In this document: piece by piece, positions 26,589 to 35,847 of the stretch
How positions within the stretch are numbered: position 1 is the stretch's first letter
Layout of the letters: every line of letters starts with the position of its first letter
NCBI RefSeq assembly: GCF_009906955.1
Contig: NZ_CP047656.1
Coordinates: 3,533,001 to 3,597,000, forward strand
DNA length: 64,000 nt
From: Paraglaciecola mesophila
Lineage (GTDB): Bacteria > Pseudomonadota > Gammaproteobacteria > Enterobacterales > Alteromonadaceae
Reading direction: 5' to 3'
Translations under genes and position numbers: made by a program
Notes under the pieces: model-generated
Told to the model about the DNA's origin: nothing
The model's input: only the letters and a program-made list of their open reading frames with translations
Database searches by the model: none

Positions 26589-26855
26589 ATACCAATCCGC
26601 ATTAATAAGTGACCGTCTCAGAATGCGTCCAGCGGTTTTTGATTAAGGCGTCGCTATGTAGTAATGGTTGTTCTCTTGCAAATAGTGAGAACGCAGAGCA
26701 AAAGCCGCTGGGGCATTCCTTGCAGGCGGGTTTTAAAAGGGCTTACACATGCGTTGCATGACTTCGAAAGAGAACAACTATTCATTCAGTCATGCGCCTT
26801 GTTTAAGCCCTTTTAAACTCTCGCTGAGTGATCACTTATTAACGTGGAATGGTAT
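26589..26855. repeat. MITE-like element with ATACCA/TGGTAT terminal inverted repeats
   Basis: The ends match over about 27 bases: ATACCAATCCGCATTAATAA at the left and the complement of the right end, ATACCATTCCACGTTAATAA, both continuing into GTGA. The heptamer TATGATA occurs at both borders (26585-26591 and 26853-26859) and may be a target duplication, though it overlaps the terminal repeat. Inside are two further inverted pairs, 26667-26677 with 26768-26778 and 26730-26745 with 26804-26818, whose arms interleave. No reading frame of note. A shortened relative is at 56191-56238. Confidence 0.75.
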
Positions 26856-26888
26856 GATAAGTCACTGTAAATTTATAGGGTGTGGAAT

Positions 26889-28382
26889 ATGGCAGCGCCG
26901 ATACGCAAAGTCGTCATAGCAGGTGGTGGTACGGCAGGTTGGATGACCGCTGCCATGCTCAGTAAGGTCTTAAAGAGTCAGGTTGAGGTTGTATTGGTTG
27001 AATCTGAAGAGATCGGCATCATAGGTGTTGGCGAAGCAACAATTCCCCCAATACACACATTTAACACCTATTTAGGTTTAGACGAAAAAGAGTTTTTACG
27101 AGAAACGAAAGCCACAATAAAGCTGGCGATAAAATTCGAAAACTGGCGAGTCAAAGGTGAGAGCTATTACCATACGTTTGGTGCGCCAGGCACGAACATG
27201 GGATTTTGTAGTTTTCAACATTATTGGCTGCGCGCCAAGCAGGCAGGCATGACAACACCCCTGTGGGATTTCGATTTGAATTATCTGTGCTGTGAACAAC
27301 AAAAATTCAATAAAATCAACACGCAAAACCCAGTATACGAAATGCAATATGCCTATCATTTTGACTCAGGTTTGTATGGACAGTACTTGCGCAAACTATC
27401 CGAAAAGGCAGGGGTAACCCGAATAGAAGGTAAAATAGAGCATGTGCAGCGTGACGAGCAGTCGGGTTTCATTACCGGCTTGCAGTTGCATAGCGGCCAA
27501 CAAATAGAGGGCGATTTATTCATAGATTGCACCGGCCAAAGAGGCTTGCTAATCAAAGGAGCGATGGGAGTCGAATTTGAAAGCTGGAAAGACTATTTAC
27601 CAGCGGATACGGCATTAGCTGTACCCAGCGAACGCTTTGAGCGAACCTTACCTTACACCCGCAGTATTGCCCATGCGTCAGGTTGGCAGTGGCGTATTCC
27701 GTTAACGCACAGAAACGGCAACGGCTTCGTTTACAGTTCGTCGTATTTATCAGATGACGATGCCCATCAAACCTTGATGAGTAATTTAGACAGCAAACCC
27801 TTAGATGAGGCACGTAAAATACAGTTTCAAACTGGAAGAACGGCCCAGCAATGGCACAAAAACGTTGTGTCAGTGGGTCTCTCAAGTGGCTTTTTAGAGC
27901 CATTAGAATCTACCAGTATTCACCTTATTCAATCTGCGATTGTGCGGTTATTAAAAATGTTTCCTAACGAGACGATCGAGCAAAGCGTCATCGATGGCTA
28001 CAATGAAGAGTCGAAGGCCGAATTTGCCACTATCGCTGACTTTATTATTTTGCATTATCACGTGAACGAACGAAACGATTCTGATTTTTGGAAAGACAGA
28101 CGAGAAATGGTCATACCGGATAGGTTGAAACAAAAAATTGCCATATTCAAAAGCGCTGGAACCATTTTTAACGACCCTCTCGACATATTTAGGGATGCCT
28201 CTTGGTTGCAAGTCATGCTCGGTCAAGGAATTGAACCCCAGGACTATCACCCAGCGGCCAATGTGCCTAATGAAAAAGAGTTGTTGGGGATCATGCAGAA
28301 AATTCAATCAGCCAAGCAACAGCCTTTGGGGCAAATGCTATCTCATGATGAATTTTTAGCGCGATATACCAAACAGGGTTAA
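26889..28382 (+). CDS. Flavin-dependent tryptophan halogenase-family protein
   Basis: About 497 residues from the ATG at 26889, which stands 8 bases after AGGG; a GTG three codons earlier is a weaker start. Family features in order: FAD box AGGGTAGWM near the N-terminus, GVGEATIP, a lysine in TIKLAIKF (about residue 78, where PrnA/RebH have catalytic Lys79), the halogenase signature WQWRIP, and SSGFLEPLESTSI with the conserved Glu. Such enzymes use FADH2, oxygen and halide. In marine and Caulobacter-type bacteria many members sit next to TonB-dependent carbohydrate receptors and have unknown substrates; this one fits that pattern. It needs a flavin reductase, which is not in the window. Confidence 0.88.
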   Translation: MAAPIRKVVIAGGGTAGWMTAAMLSKVLKSQVEVVLVESEEIGIIGVGEATIPPIHTFNTYLGLDEKEFLRETKATIKLAIKFENWRVKGESYYHTFGAPGTNMGFCSFQHYWLRAKQAGMTTPLWDFDLNYLCCEQQKFNKINTQNPVYEMQYAYHFDSGLYGQYLRKLSEKAGVTRIEGKIEHVQRDEQSGFITGLQLHSGQQIEGDLFIDCTGQRGLLIKGAMGVEFESWKDYLPADTALAVPSERFERTLPYTRSIAHASGWQWRIPLTHRNGNGFVYSSSYLSDDDAHQTLMSNLDSKPLDEARKIQFQTGRTAQQWHKNVVSVGLSSGFLEPLESTSIHLIQSAIVRLLKMFPNETIEQSVIDGYNEESKAEFATIADFIILHYHVNERNDSDFWKDRREMVIPDRLKQKIAIFKSAGTIFNDPLDIFRDASWLQVMLGQGIEPQDYHPAANVPNEKELLGIMQKIQSAKQQPLGQMLSHDEFLARYTKQG

Positions 28383-28434
28383 CGTGCCTTAATTTTGCGT
28401 TATACTGCGCCGGTCTTAACAAGTTGGGTGATAT

Positions 28435-28881
28435 ATGAAAGTTTGTGGTGTTGAATTAAACAGTAATGATGTAAATGTGTGTTTGTTGTCTTTGGCTAAT
28501 GAGGTGTTTCAATTGCCGGATTTTCGCAGCCGTCGTCTTACATTAACCAACATCAATAGCAGTAAAGATTTACGCTATTTTCAGCAGACATTCGCCAAAC
28601 TAATGGCAGATTACAAGGTAGATAAAGTGGTTATTCGCCAGCGCCCGATGAAAGGTAAATTTGCCGGAGGCGCGGTGGGCTTTAAACTCGAAGCCGCCAT
28701 TGAGCTCATTGAAGATTTAGATGTGGTGATTATGTCACCGACGGATATCAAAGAGTCATTACGACGCAACCCTGTACATATCCCCTATGCTGAAACGGGT
28801 TTGAAAGTTTTCCAAGAAACCGCGTTTAATACCGCGTTTGCTTATTTGATGAAAGACAAGTACGCCCCGAAAGACGAGTAA
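28435..28881 (+). CDS. DUF3010 family protein
   Basis: 148 residues, matching the DUF3010 family of small gammaproteobacterial proteins in length and in the start MKVCGVELNSNDVNVCLL. The N-terminal part has the look of an RNase H-like fold (strand, then VDKVVIRQRPMKGKFAGG), but conserved catalytic acids are not obvious. No signal peptide or membrane span. It is separated from the halogenase gene by 52 bases and ends before a strong terminator. Function unknown. Confidence 0.8.
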   Translation: MKVCGVELNSNDVNVCLLSLANEVFQLPDFRSRRLTLTNINSSKDLRYFQQTFAKLMADYKVDKVVIRQRPMKGKFAGGAVGFKLEAAIELIEDLDVVIMSPTDIKESLRRNPVHIPYAETGLKVFQETAFNTAFAYLMKDKYAPKDE

Positions 28882-28906
28882 ATTTTTGATATATCAGTAA
28901 GAATTT

Positions 28907-28932
28907 AAAAAAGGCGCTTAGCGCCTTTTTTT
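28907..28932. terminator. Bidirectional intrinsic terminator
   Basis: A run of A, then GGCGCTTAGCGCC, then seven T. The stem with A and T tracts on the two sides serves both the DUF3010 gene and the convergent transporter gene. Confidence 0.88.
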
Positions 28933-28961
28933 GTGCCAGTTGAAGTGAGTTAGAGTGGCAG

Positions 28962-30203
28962 TTACATCACAGACAGTGATTTAAGAACTAAGCGCACACC
29001 TAGCCCTACCGAGACTACAAACACGATTGCACCCAAAGTATTAGCGACCAAGCCGTTGGTGTATTTACCTAGCAGCGCTTTGTTGTTCATAGTGTAAAGT
29101 AAAAATGCGGCAATGATGGGCAGCAATAAGCCATTGGCAAACTGGGCGCCAATAATGATGTTAATTGGCTTGGCACCACTTAAAGCGAATACCACGCCCA
29201 CCAACAGCACACTCAAGCTAACACCGCGAAAGATTTTCTCTTTTATGTTGGCGTTCGGGTTAATGATTTCGGTGATGGCATAGGCTGTTGCCAATGGGGC
29301 GGTCAGTGAACTGCTCAGCCCCGCGGCGAACAGTCCAGCGCCTAATAAATATTTCGAAAAACTACCAAATAAAGGCTCTAACTGAATGGCCATATCGGCG
29401 GCGCTACTGGCACCTAACCCGCGAGAAAATAAGCTTGCGGCAGCGGTCGATACAATAAACATGGCAACCAAGCCACCGAGGCCAATGGATACAATTGAAT
29501 CTGTTCGCGCTGCGGGTAAGTCGGCTTCGCCTTGCCAGCGGGCTTTCGCGGCAGAGGCATGTAAAAAAAGGTTATAAGGCACAACAGTGGTGCCAATTAA
29601 AGCAACGATAGTCACTAAACTTTCGTCCTTTATAGTTGGGGTAAACATACCTTGCATAAACGCTCCCAAATCTGGGCGGCTGACGATAAAGGTACTGATA
29701 AATGCCACTCCCATGAACAACACCAACGCCATAAGTAGGCGCTCTACTTGCTTGTAGCTGCCTCGCCAAAGTGCAAGTGCGGCGATAAGAGCGATGATGA
29801 TGATAGTCCAGGTGAACACGTTGTCGCTAGGCTCATCGAGTATCGCACTCACCCCAAGAGCCGCCCCGGATAAATTACCTGCTTCGTAGGCGGCATTGCC
29901 GCCATATAACGCTATCGCAATAAGCGCAAATAGCGGCCATTTCCAAATAGAATATTGCAGGCTTTCCCGCAGAGCTTCACCTAAACCTTTTTGCGCTATG
30001 GTGCCCAATCGACCAGACATTTCTTGGAATATAATGGTCGCAATAGTGGCGAACAGTAATGCCCATAACAAGGTATACCCAAAATTCGCCCCGGCTAATG
30101 TACACACAGTCACTGTGCCCGGGCCAATAAAGGCAGCAGCTACTAAGGCTCCCGGTCCTACGTTTTTTAAAAAATTCAGTGACGCCATATTAGGTGTTCC
30201 CAT
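28962..30203 (-). CDS. Nramp-family transporter with altered metal-site motifs
   Basis: 413 residues and about eleven hydrophobic segments. Alignment by eye to Nramp/MntH is clear at both metal-site helices: TM1 reads GPGALVAAAFIGPGTVT and TM6 reads ALIGTTVVPYNLFLHAS. In canonical transporters TM1 has DPGN and TM6 has MPH; here Asp and Asn are replaced by Gly and Thr, and Met and His by Val and Tyr. Mn/Fe transport is therefore doubtful and the substrate may differ. An inner ATG at 30186-30188 (protein starting MASLN) has a better GGGA spacing than the first ATG at 30203. It is divergent from the 5-oxoprolinase gene across a region with two large dyads. Confidence 0.83.
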   Translation of the reverse strand: MGTPNMASLNFLKNVGPGALVAAAFIGPGTVTVCTLAGANFGYTLLWALLFATIATIIFQEMSGRLGTIAQKGLGEALRESLQYSIWKWPLFALIAIALYGGNAAYEAGNLSGAALGVSAILDEPSDNVFTWTIIIIALIAALALWRGSYKQVERLLMALVLFMGVAFISTFIVSRPDLGAFMQGMFTPTIKDESLVTIVALIGTTVVPYNLFLHASAAKARWQGEADLPAARTDSIVSIGLGGLVAMFIVSTAAASLFSRGLGASSAADMAIQLEPLFGSFSKYLLGAGLFAAGLSSSLTAPLATAYAITEIINPNANIKEKIFRGVSLSVLLVGVVFALSGAKPINIIIGAQFANGLLLPIIAAFLLYTMNNKALLGKYTNGLVANTLGAIVFVVSVGLGVRLVLKSLSVM

Positions 30204-30271
30204 TGTGTTCGCTTTAGCGAATCTAATTCAGTTAAGCCTTGTCAATGTTGTGCAAGCATATCAATTAGTTT

Positions 30272-30295
30272 TGTTGCTAGGTCAACTTAGCAACA
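30272..30295. promoter_or_regulatory. 24-bp operator-like dyad in the Nramp / oxoprolinase divergent region
   Basis: TGTTGCTA at the left and TAGCAACA at the right are perfect inverted arms, and 20 of 24 positions are symmetric. Size and symmetry fit a MarR-type site; a MarR-like regulator is encoded at 34161-34718. Confidence 0.55.
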
Positions 30296-30306
30296 TAAAA
30301 AATGCA

Positions 30307-30336
30307 TATCAACATTATATTTATAAAATGTTGATA
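30307..30336. promoter_or_regulatory. 30-bp inverted repeat in the same divergent region
   Basis: TATCAACATT (30307-30316) and AATGTTGATA (30327-30336) are perfect 10-base arms around an AT-only loop. It ends 67 bases before the oxoprolinase ATG and could be a second operator. Confidence 0.5.
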
Positions 30337-30403
30337 AATTATCAATGAATGGTTAGATTGAAATTAAGCACATCGTTTTCGAGTTACCCAAAGGGATAAA
30401 AAC

Positions 30404-33400
30404 ATGACACGTACCGCCAGCGAACATTCTACACCTGAATCGCAGTTCTCTTTAGATACGGCTAATACAAATGCCCAGCGCTGGGATTTTTGGATAGATA
30501 GAGGCGGTACGTTCACGGACATTGTTGCCAAAACCCCCGAGGGGCAGCTACTGACGAGAAAGCTATTATCTGAAAACCCGACAGCCTACGAAGATGCGGC
30601 CTTACAAGGCATACGTGACTTTCTTGAGGTTGATGGCCAGGCGCCTATTCCTACCGATCTCATTGGTAGCGTTAAAATGGGTACGACCGTGGCTACCAAT
30701 GCCTTGCTGGAGCGCAAAGGTGAAGCCACCGTACTTGTTATCACCGAAGGTTTGCGCGATGTGCTTGAAATAGGCTACCAAGTACGCCCTAAAACTTTCG
30801 CGCTTAACATTGAAAAGCCAGAGGTGCTGTATCAAGACGTGATCGAAGTGCCAGAGCGTATGAATGATCAAGGCCACACGCTCAAGGCGTTAAATGAAGA
30901 GGCTGTGCGTCAAAGCCTGCAACAGCGTTATGTCGCAGGGTTTCGCTCAGTAGCTATCGTGCTGATGCATGCTTATAAGTACCCACAGCACGAGCTACGT
31001 ATCGCGCACATTGCCAAAGAAATTGGCTTTACGCAAATCAGCACTAGCCATGATGTGAGCCCTATGGTGCGTATCGTGCCGCGAGGCGATACCACAGTGG
31101 TCGATGCTTACTTATCACCCATTTTACGACGCTATGTACAGCGAGTAGGAAAAGCCATTGGTGCTGAAACGAGCGCTGAGCAGGCAGGCTCGACGGATAG
31201 CAAGCGCCTGCAATTTATGCGCTCATCAGGTGGCTTAACCGCTGCCAGCAAATTTCAGGGACGTGATGCGATTCTATCTGGCCCTGCAGGGGGTATCATT
31301 GGAGCGGTGCGTACCAGTGAATTAGCGGGTTTTAACAAAATAATTGGCTTTGATATGGGCGGTACATCCACAGACGTATCTCACTATGCTGGCGAATTTG
31401 AACGTGCCTTTGAAACCCAAGTGGCGGGTGTGCGTATGAGCGTACCCATGATGAGTGTGCATACGGTAGCCGCAGGTGGTGGTTCGGTGCTACATGTCGA
31501 TGAGCAGCGTTTTCGAGTGGGCCCTGAATCAGCAGGAGCATATCCTGGCCCTATGTCTTATCGAAACGGCGGGCCTCTGACAGTGACTGACGCCAACGTA
31601 TGTTTAGGTAAAGTCGATCCGCGATTTTTCCCCAAATTGTTCGGCCCGCAGCACAACCAAGCTATCGATGATGAAGCGGTAAAAGCGGCCTTTGACGATA
31701 TTGCCCAGCAACAAGGTGCAGCGAGTAGCGGTGAGCAGATAGCGGAAGGGTTTTTAACTATAGCAGTTGAACATATGGCTCAAGCCATTAAGAAAATTTC
31801 CATTGAACGTGGCTATGACGTGCAGCAGTACGCATTGACCTGTTTTGGCGGTGCGGGCGGTCAGCACGCCTGTTTAGTAGCAGACCGATTAGGTATGCAC
31901 ACCATCTTTATTCACCCCTTCGCCAGTATTTTATCAGCCTATGGCATGGGGCTAGCGGATATTCGCAGCCAGCGTACTGAAACCTTTCAGCAGGTGATGA
32001 ATACCAGTGGACTTGAGGCGCTAATCGAGGCCTTCGCGCGTTTAAAAGCGCACACCTGCGAAGAGTTGCTAGAACAGGGAATCGAAGAAACCGCACAAAC
32101 GCACAGTGCAACGGTGTTTTTACGTTATCAGGGAACCGACACCACTTTACCTGTCAGCCATAGCGTGAAGGATAAGATGCAACAAGACTTCGAGGCGCAG
32201 CATACGGCCCAATATGGCTTTATCTCTCCTGATAAAGACATCATTGTTGAATCTATTTCGATGGAGTCTGCTGGTGGCGGGCAAGACATTAATGAGCCGC
32301 TTTACCCATTGACGGACGATGTGTTGCCCGCTGCGCAAAACAGCACTCAAATATTTTCTGCTGGGGCTTGGCACCCAACACCTATTTATCAACTGGAGCA
32401 ATTACTACCAGGCCATAAAGTACCGGGCCCAGCGATTATTATCGAGGACAATGGCACAGTGATTGTTGAGCCAAACTGGACCGCCAGCATGACAGCACAC
32501 AAGCATTTAGTGCTGAAAAAGAATGCCGCTGGAGCCTTAGAAAACGAAAACAGCCAAGACCAAAGTTCTGCAGTGCCTACAGCGAATAACGAGCAAAGCG
32601 ATCCTGTATTGGTAGAAATATTCAATAACCAGTTTATGTCCATAGCGGAGCAAATGGGTATAGTGCTGCGCAATACGTCCTCTTCGGTCAATATCAAAGA
32701 GCGATTGGACTTTTCCTGTGCGGTATTTGATGTTCACGGTCAGTTAATAGCAAACGCGCCGCATATTCCAGTGCATTTGGGCTCCATGGATGCCACGGTT
32801 AAAGTGCTGATTCAAAGCGGCTTGAGTATTGAATCAGGGGACGTATTTATCCACAACGACCCGTTCAATGGTGGCTCTCATTTGCCTGATGTTACCGTTA
32901 TCACCCCCATTTTTGATAAACAAGATGACAAGGTGATCTTTTACGTGGCAAGCAGGGCTCACCATGCTGACATAGGCGGTATTGCACCGGGCTCTATGTC
33001 ACCAAAAGCGAAAACAATCATCGAAGAAGGGGTCGTTATTCCTTGCATGAAACTGGTGTCAAAAGGGCGTTTTTTACATGATGAGCTTAAAGCATTAATG
33101 CTAGGGGCGACTCATCCAGTACGTAACTTCGCCCAGAATGTGGCTGACCTACAGGCACAAATTGGCGCAAACCGTCGAGGGTATCAAGAATTACTTAAAT
33201 TGGTTGACGAATACACCTTGCCTATCGTCAACACCTACACTCAGCATATAATGGACAATGCAGAAGAAAGTGTCAGGCGCACTATAGACAACCTAAAAGG
33301 CGGCGAGTATCGCTATGAAATGGATGGCGGCTTACACATTTGCGTTAACGTCGCAGTAGATCACGATAATCGCAGTGCCAGCATCGACTTTACCGGTACG

Positions 33401-34168
33401 AGTGCCCAGCAACCAAATAACTTCAATGCGCCTGGGGCGATCACCCAAGCGGTTGTACTGTATGTATTTCGCTGTCTCGTCGACAGTGACATCCCCTTAA
33501 ATGCGGGGTGCATGCGACCCCTTAGTATTACTGTTCCCGAAGGCTCTATGCTCAACCCCGTTTATCCCGCGGCTGTGGTAGCAGGTAACGTTGAGGTCAG
33601 CCAAGCAGCGACAAACGCCTTATTCGGTGCGTTAGGCTCTCTGGGTATGAGCCAAGGCACCATGAACAACCTGACCTTTGGTAATGCCCAGTATCAATAT
33701 TATGAAACCATTTGTTCTGGCGCACCCGCAGGGCCTGGCTTTAACGGTGCTGCCGCAGTGCACACCCATATGACCAATTCGCGCTTAACGGACCCTGAAA
33801 TACTTGAATCACGCTACCCAGTATTACTGGATAAATTTGTTGTGCGCAGAGGCTCAGGAGGAAAAGGCCAGTGGGATGCGGGGGACGGTATTGAAAGGCG
33901 AATACGCTTTTTAGCCAATATGCAGTGCGCCATATTGTCTGGCCACCGCGAAGTGCCACTTGCTGGCGTCAATGGTGGTCAAGCCGGAGAATTAGGTCAT
34001 AACTGGATTGAGCGGGACGGCCAGAAACGGCTCGATTTAACCGGTAACGGTGAAACGCAAGTGCAAGCGAATGACGTCGTGGTTATTCAAACGCCTACTG
34101 GTGGCGGGTTTGGTGCTGTTAAACGTAAAAAATCAGCGACTTTACACCAGGAGTATGACCATGACTGA
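30404..34168 (+). CDS. 5-oxoprolinase / hydantoinase A-B fusion
   Basis: 1254 residues, the size of eukaryotic and bacterial single-chain 5-oxoprolinases, which open 5-oxo-L-proline to glutamate with ATP. The first half is HyuA-like, with the ASKHA-type phosphate motifs [10 protein letters not shown] near residue 35 and [12 protein letters not shown] near 318. The second half, from about residue 735 ([16 protein letters not shown]), is HyuB-like, with [16 protein letters not shown] and [12 protein letters not shown] segments. A Glu/Gln/Asn-rich linker joins the two. Hydantoinase or acetone carboxylase-like activity cannot be excluded. The 3' end overlaps the MarR-like gene by eight bases, so they form one operon. 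Confidence 0.9.
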   Translation: MTRTASEHSTPESQFSLDTANTNAQRWDFWIDRGGTFTDIVAKTPEGQLLTRKLLSENPTAYEDAALQGIRDFLEVDGQAPIPTDLIGSVKMGTTVATNALLERKGEATVLVITEGLRDVLEIGYQVRPKTFALNIEKPEVLYQDVIEVPERMNDQGHTLKALNEEAVRQSLQQRYVAGFRSVAIVLMHAYKYPQHELRIAHIAKEIGFTQISTSHDVSPMVRIVPRGDTTVVDAYLSPILRRYVQRVGKAIGAETSAEQAGSTDSKRLQFMRSSGGLTAASKFQGRDAILSGPAGGIIGAVRTSELAGFNKIIGFDMGGTSTDVSHYAGEFERAFETQVAGVRMSVPMMSVHTVAAGGGSVLHVDEQRFRVGPESAGAYPGPMSYRNGGPLTVTDANVCLGKVDPRFFPKLFGPQHNQAIDDEAVKAAFDDIAQQQGAASSGEQIAEGFLTIAVEHMAQAIKKISIERGYDVQQYALTCFGGAGGQHACLVADRLGMHTIFIHPFASILSAYGMGLADIRSQRTETFQQVMNTSGLEALIEAFARLKAHTCEELLEQGIEETAQTHSATVFLRYQGTDTTLPVSHSVKDKMQQDFEAQHTAQYGFISPDKDIIVESISMESAGGGQDINEPLYPLTDDVLPAAQNSTQIFSAGAWHPTPIYQLEQLLPGHKVPGPAIIIEDNGTVIVEPNWTASMTAHKHLVLKKNAAGALENENSQDQSSAVPTANNEQSDPVLVEIFNNQFMSIAEQMGIVLRNTSSSVNIKERLDFSCAVFDVHGQLIANAPHIPVHLGSMDATVKVLIQSGLSIESGDVFIHNDPFNGGSHLPDVTVITPIFDKQDDKVIFYVASRAHHADIGGIAPGSMSPKAKTIIEEGVVIPCMKLVSKGRFLHDELKALMLGATHPVRNFAQNVADLQAQIGANRRGYQELLKLVDEYTLPIVNTYTQHIMDNAEESVRRTIDNLKGGEYRYEMDGGLHICVNVAVDHDNRSASIDFTGTSAQQPNNFNAPGAITQAVVLYVFRCLVDSDIPLNAGCMRPLSITVPEGSMLNPVYPAAVVAGNVEVSQAATNALFGALGSLGMSQGTMNNLTFGNAQYQYYETICSGAPAGPGFNGAAAVHTHMTNSRLTDPEILESRYPVLLDKFVVRRGSGGKGQWDAGDGIERRIRFLANMQCAILSGHREVPLAGVNGGQAGELGHNWIERDGQKRLDLTGNGETQVQANDVVVIQTPTGGGFGAVKRKKSATLHQEYDHD

Positions 34169-34718
34169 CAGTAACAAAGGTTCGTTAAGCATCTCGAAAT
34201 CTGAGTCGACGGTTTCTCAGCGAAAAATCGTTTCATCTGAGCATTTAGCATCAGATGAAAATTGGCCACTGTCGGAAGTCGAATACGGCATGACAGTGGT
34301 GTATAACGCGTTCTCACAGTGGATGGTGCGCTGCGCCAATGCCGCCGGTATCGGTGAATTGGCAGTGTTAGATATCTTAATACTGCACAACATTAATCAT
34401 CGAGACCGAGAAAAGCGCCTGAGTGATATCGCCTTTATATTAAATATCATTGATACCCACACTGTGAACTATGCGATAAAAAAGCTGCTCAAATTGGAGT
34501 TGGTCACAGGAACAAAGCGCGGAAAGGAAATTTTTTATGCAACATCGAGTAAGGGCAAAAAAGCCTGTGAAGAATACGGCCGAGTACGTGAACAATGTTT
34601 ACTCGACGGGCTAAAGATGCTCGATGTGGATCAACAGGAATTAGCTAAGTTAGCTTCTACCCTCAGATCCATGTCCGGCTTGTACGATCAAGCCTCTCGG
34701 GCTGCTGCTTCTTTGTAA
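34161..34718 (+). CDS. MarR-like winged-helix regulator
   Basis: 185 residues from the ATG at 34161, chosen because GGAG at 34150-34153 stands seven bases before it; the frame is open further upstream but those codons lie within the oxoprolinase gene. The central part has a winged-helix pattern: [35 protein letters not shown] as helix-turn-helix, [22 protein letters not shown] as wing, and a C-terminal dimerisation helix. Translational overlap with the oxoprolinase gene suggests it controls that operon; the dyads at 30272-30336 are candidate sites. Confidence 0.82.
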   Translation: MTDSNKGSLSISKSESTVSQRKIVSSEHLASDENWPLSEVEYGMTVVYNAFSQWMVRCANAAGIGELAVLDILILHNINHRDREKRLSDIAFILNIIDTHTVNYAIKKLLKLELVTGTKRGKEIFYATSSKGKKACEEYGRVREQCLLDGLKMLDVDQQELAKLASTLRSMSGLYDQASRAAASL

Positions 34719-34733
34719 TAATTTGTATGATTT

Positions 34734-34761
34734 GAGCCGTATTTTTGATTAAAAACGGCTC
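34734..34761. terminator. Stem-loop after the MarR-like gene
   Basis: GAGCCG (34734-34739) pairs with CGGCTC (34756-34761), and an inner TTTTT pairs with AAAAA around GATT, with a two-base bulge. It lies 15 bases past the stop codon. Confidence 0.5.
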
Positions 34762-34892
34762 CATATGCCTACCAATCCCGCATTTTATAGCGCATTAACA
34801 CTTCTATAACATCTGAATATGGTCACTCATAGTTAGATTCAATTTATCTTTTGGCTTTGCTGGTGGCATGGTTTGTTTCTTTTGCGCTATTT

Positions 34893-34935
34893 ATATCGCG
34901 GTCCCGATAAGTAACCGTTTCGCGGTCGCGATATG
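34893..34935. promoter_or_regulatory. Two repeated operator-like dyads before the acyl-CoA genes
   Basis: CGCGGTCCCGATAAG at 34897-34911 recurs as CGCGGTCGCGATATG at 34921-34935, 24 bases apart with two mismatches. Each includes a CG-rich dyad centred on GT (TCGCG-GT-CGCGA in the second copy). They end 52 bases before the isomerase-like gene, where a repressor or activator of that operon would bind. Confidence 0.55.
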
Positions 34936-34987
34936 TTCAGCGCGGCGTTGATAGTAGACCAGCCATTTCAAGTAGAGAGCTAATATC

Positions 34988-35770
34988 GTGTCAGAAGCCT
35001 TATCTGTTACCACTTCTATCCAGGGCAGCATTGCCATTATTTGCTTTAATCGCCCGCAAAAGCTTAATGCCTTTGACCAGAATCAACGCCAGGCTTTTCG
35101 CGATGCGGCGAACAAAGTAAACGCCGACGAAAGCATACGTGCTGTGGTACTGATGGGCGAAGGCAGAGCTTTCAGCGCAGGGGCCGATTTAAGTGAAGTC
35201 ATGCCTGATGATCTAGATGTAGAACAAGGCTTGATCCAAGAATACAAACCCGCTTTGATGGCGATAACGCAGGCACCAAAACCCTGGATAAGCGCCGTCA
35301 ATGGGGCTGCTGCAGGCATTGGTAGCGCGTTCGCTATGGCCTGCGATTTAACTGTCATGGCCGAAAATGCGTATCTCTATCAGGCGTTTAGTGCTATTGG
35401 CTTGATTCCTGATGGTGGGGCGACCTGGCACTTAGCGCAAACAGTGGGACGTAAGCGCGCGTTCGAGTTGATTGCCCTTGGTACCAAACTAGGTGCACAG
35501 GAGTGCTTGCAGTTAGGTTTGTGCAATAGAGTCGTAGCAGACGTTAAATTATTCGATGAAGCGATGACACTGGCTAATGAACTGGCGAATAAAGCGCCTT
35601 TAGCCTTACGTTACGCCAAAGAAGTGCTCAATGAAGCCATGCAAAGTAACTTGAGTGATACCTTTGACTACGAAGCCAAATTACAAAAAATATGCACCGA
35701 TAGTGAAGATGCTAAAGAAGGCAGTCGCGCATTTTTAGCCAAGCGAAAAGCGCAATTTTCAGGCCGCTAG
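34988..35770 (+). CDS. Enoyl-CoA hydratase/isomerase family protein
   Basis: 260 residues of the crotonase fold. Oxyanion-hole segments are visible: GEGRAFSAGADLSE and NGAAAGIGSAFAMACD. The two catalytic glutamates of true hydratases are not conserved at their usual places; instead AIGLIPDGGATWHL has the Asp found in PaaG-type isomerases. An isomerase (PaaG/2-ketocyclohexyl type) or other crotonase activity is thus more likely than hydration. The GTG start has GAGAG nearby. A short gap of 77 bases separates it from the acyl-CoA ligase gene, so the two are probably co-transcribed. Confidence 0.85.
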   Translation: MSEALSVTTSIQGSIAIICFNRPQKLNAFDQNQRQAFRDAANKVNADESIRAVVLMGEGRAFSAGADLSEVMPDDLDVEQGLIQEYKPALMAITQAPKPWISAVNGAAAGIGSAFAMACDLTVMAENAYLYQAFSAIGLIPDGGATWHLAQTVGRKRAFELIALGTKLGAQECLQLGLCNRVVADVKLFDEAMTLANELANKAPLALRYAKEVLNEAMQSNLSDTFDYEAKLQKICTDSEDAKEGSRAFLAKRKAQFSGR

Positions 35771-35847
35771 TGATATTAAAATAGGGGCGAAACGGCATGT
35801 TTTGGGTAATGCGCCGTTGTCCTAACCGATTGAAATAGGAGTAGATA

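Larger units (their letters stand above)
26497..26888. other. Intergenic region with terminator and MITE-like repeat
   Basis: 392 bases between the receptor and halogenase genes. It contains the intrinsic terminator 26514-26548 and the 267-bp inverted-repeat element 26589-26855, which together fill most of it. The halogenase ribosome-binding site (AGGG, 26877-26880) lies just past the element, so any promoter for that gene is probably inside or at the edge of the repeat. Confidence 0.7.

Noticed and set aside
29896..30348. 150-codon frame on the plus strand over the start of the Nramp-like gene
   Set aside because: Mostly antisense to conserved membrane-helix codons, with no ribosome-binding site and no recognisable protein.
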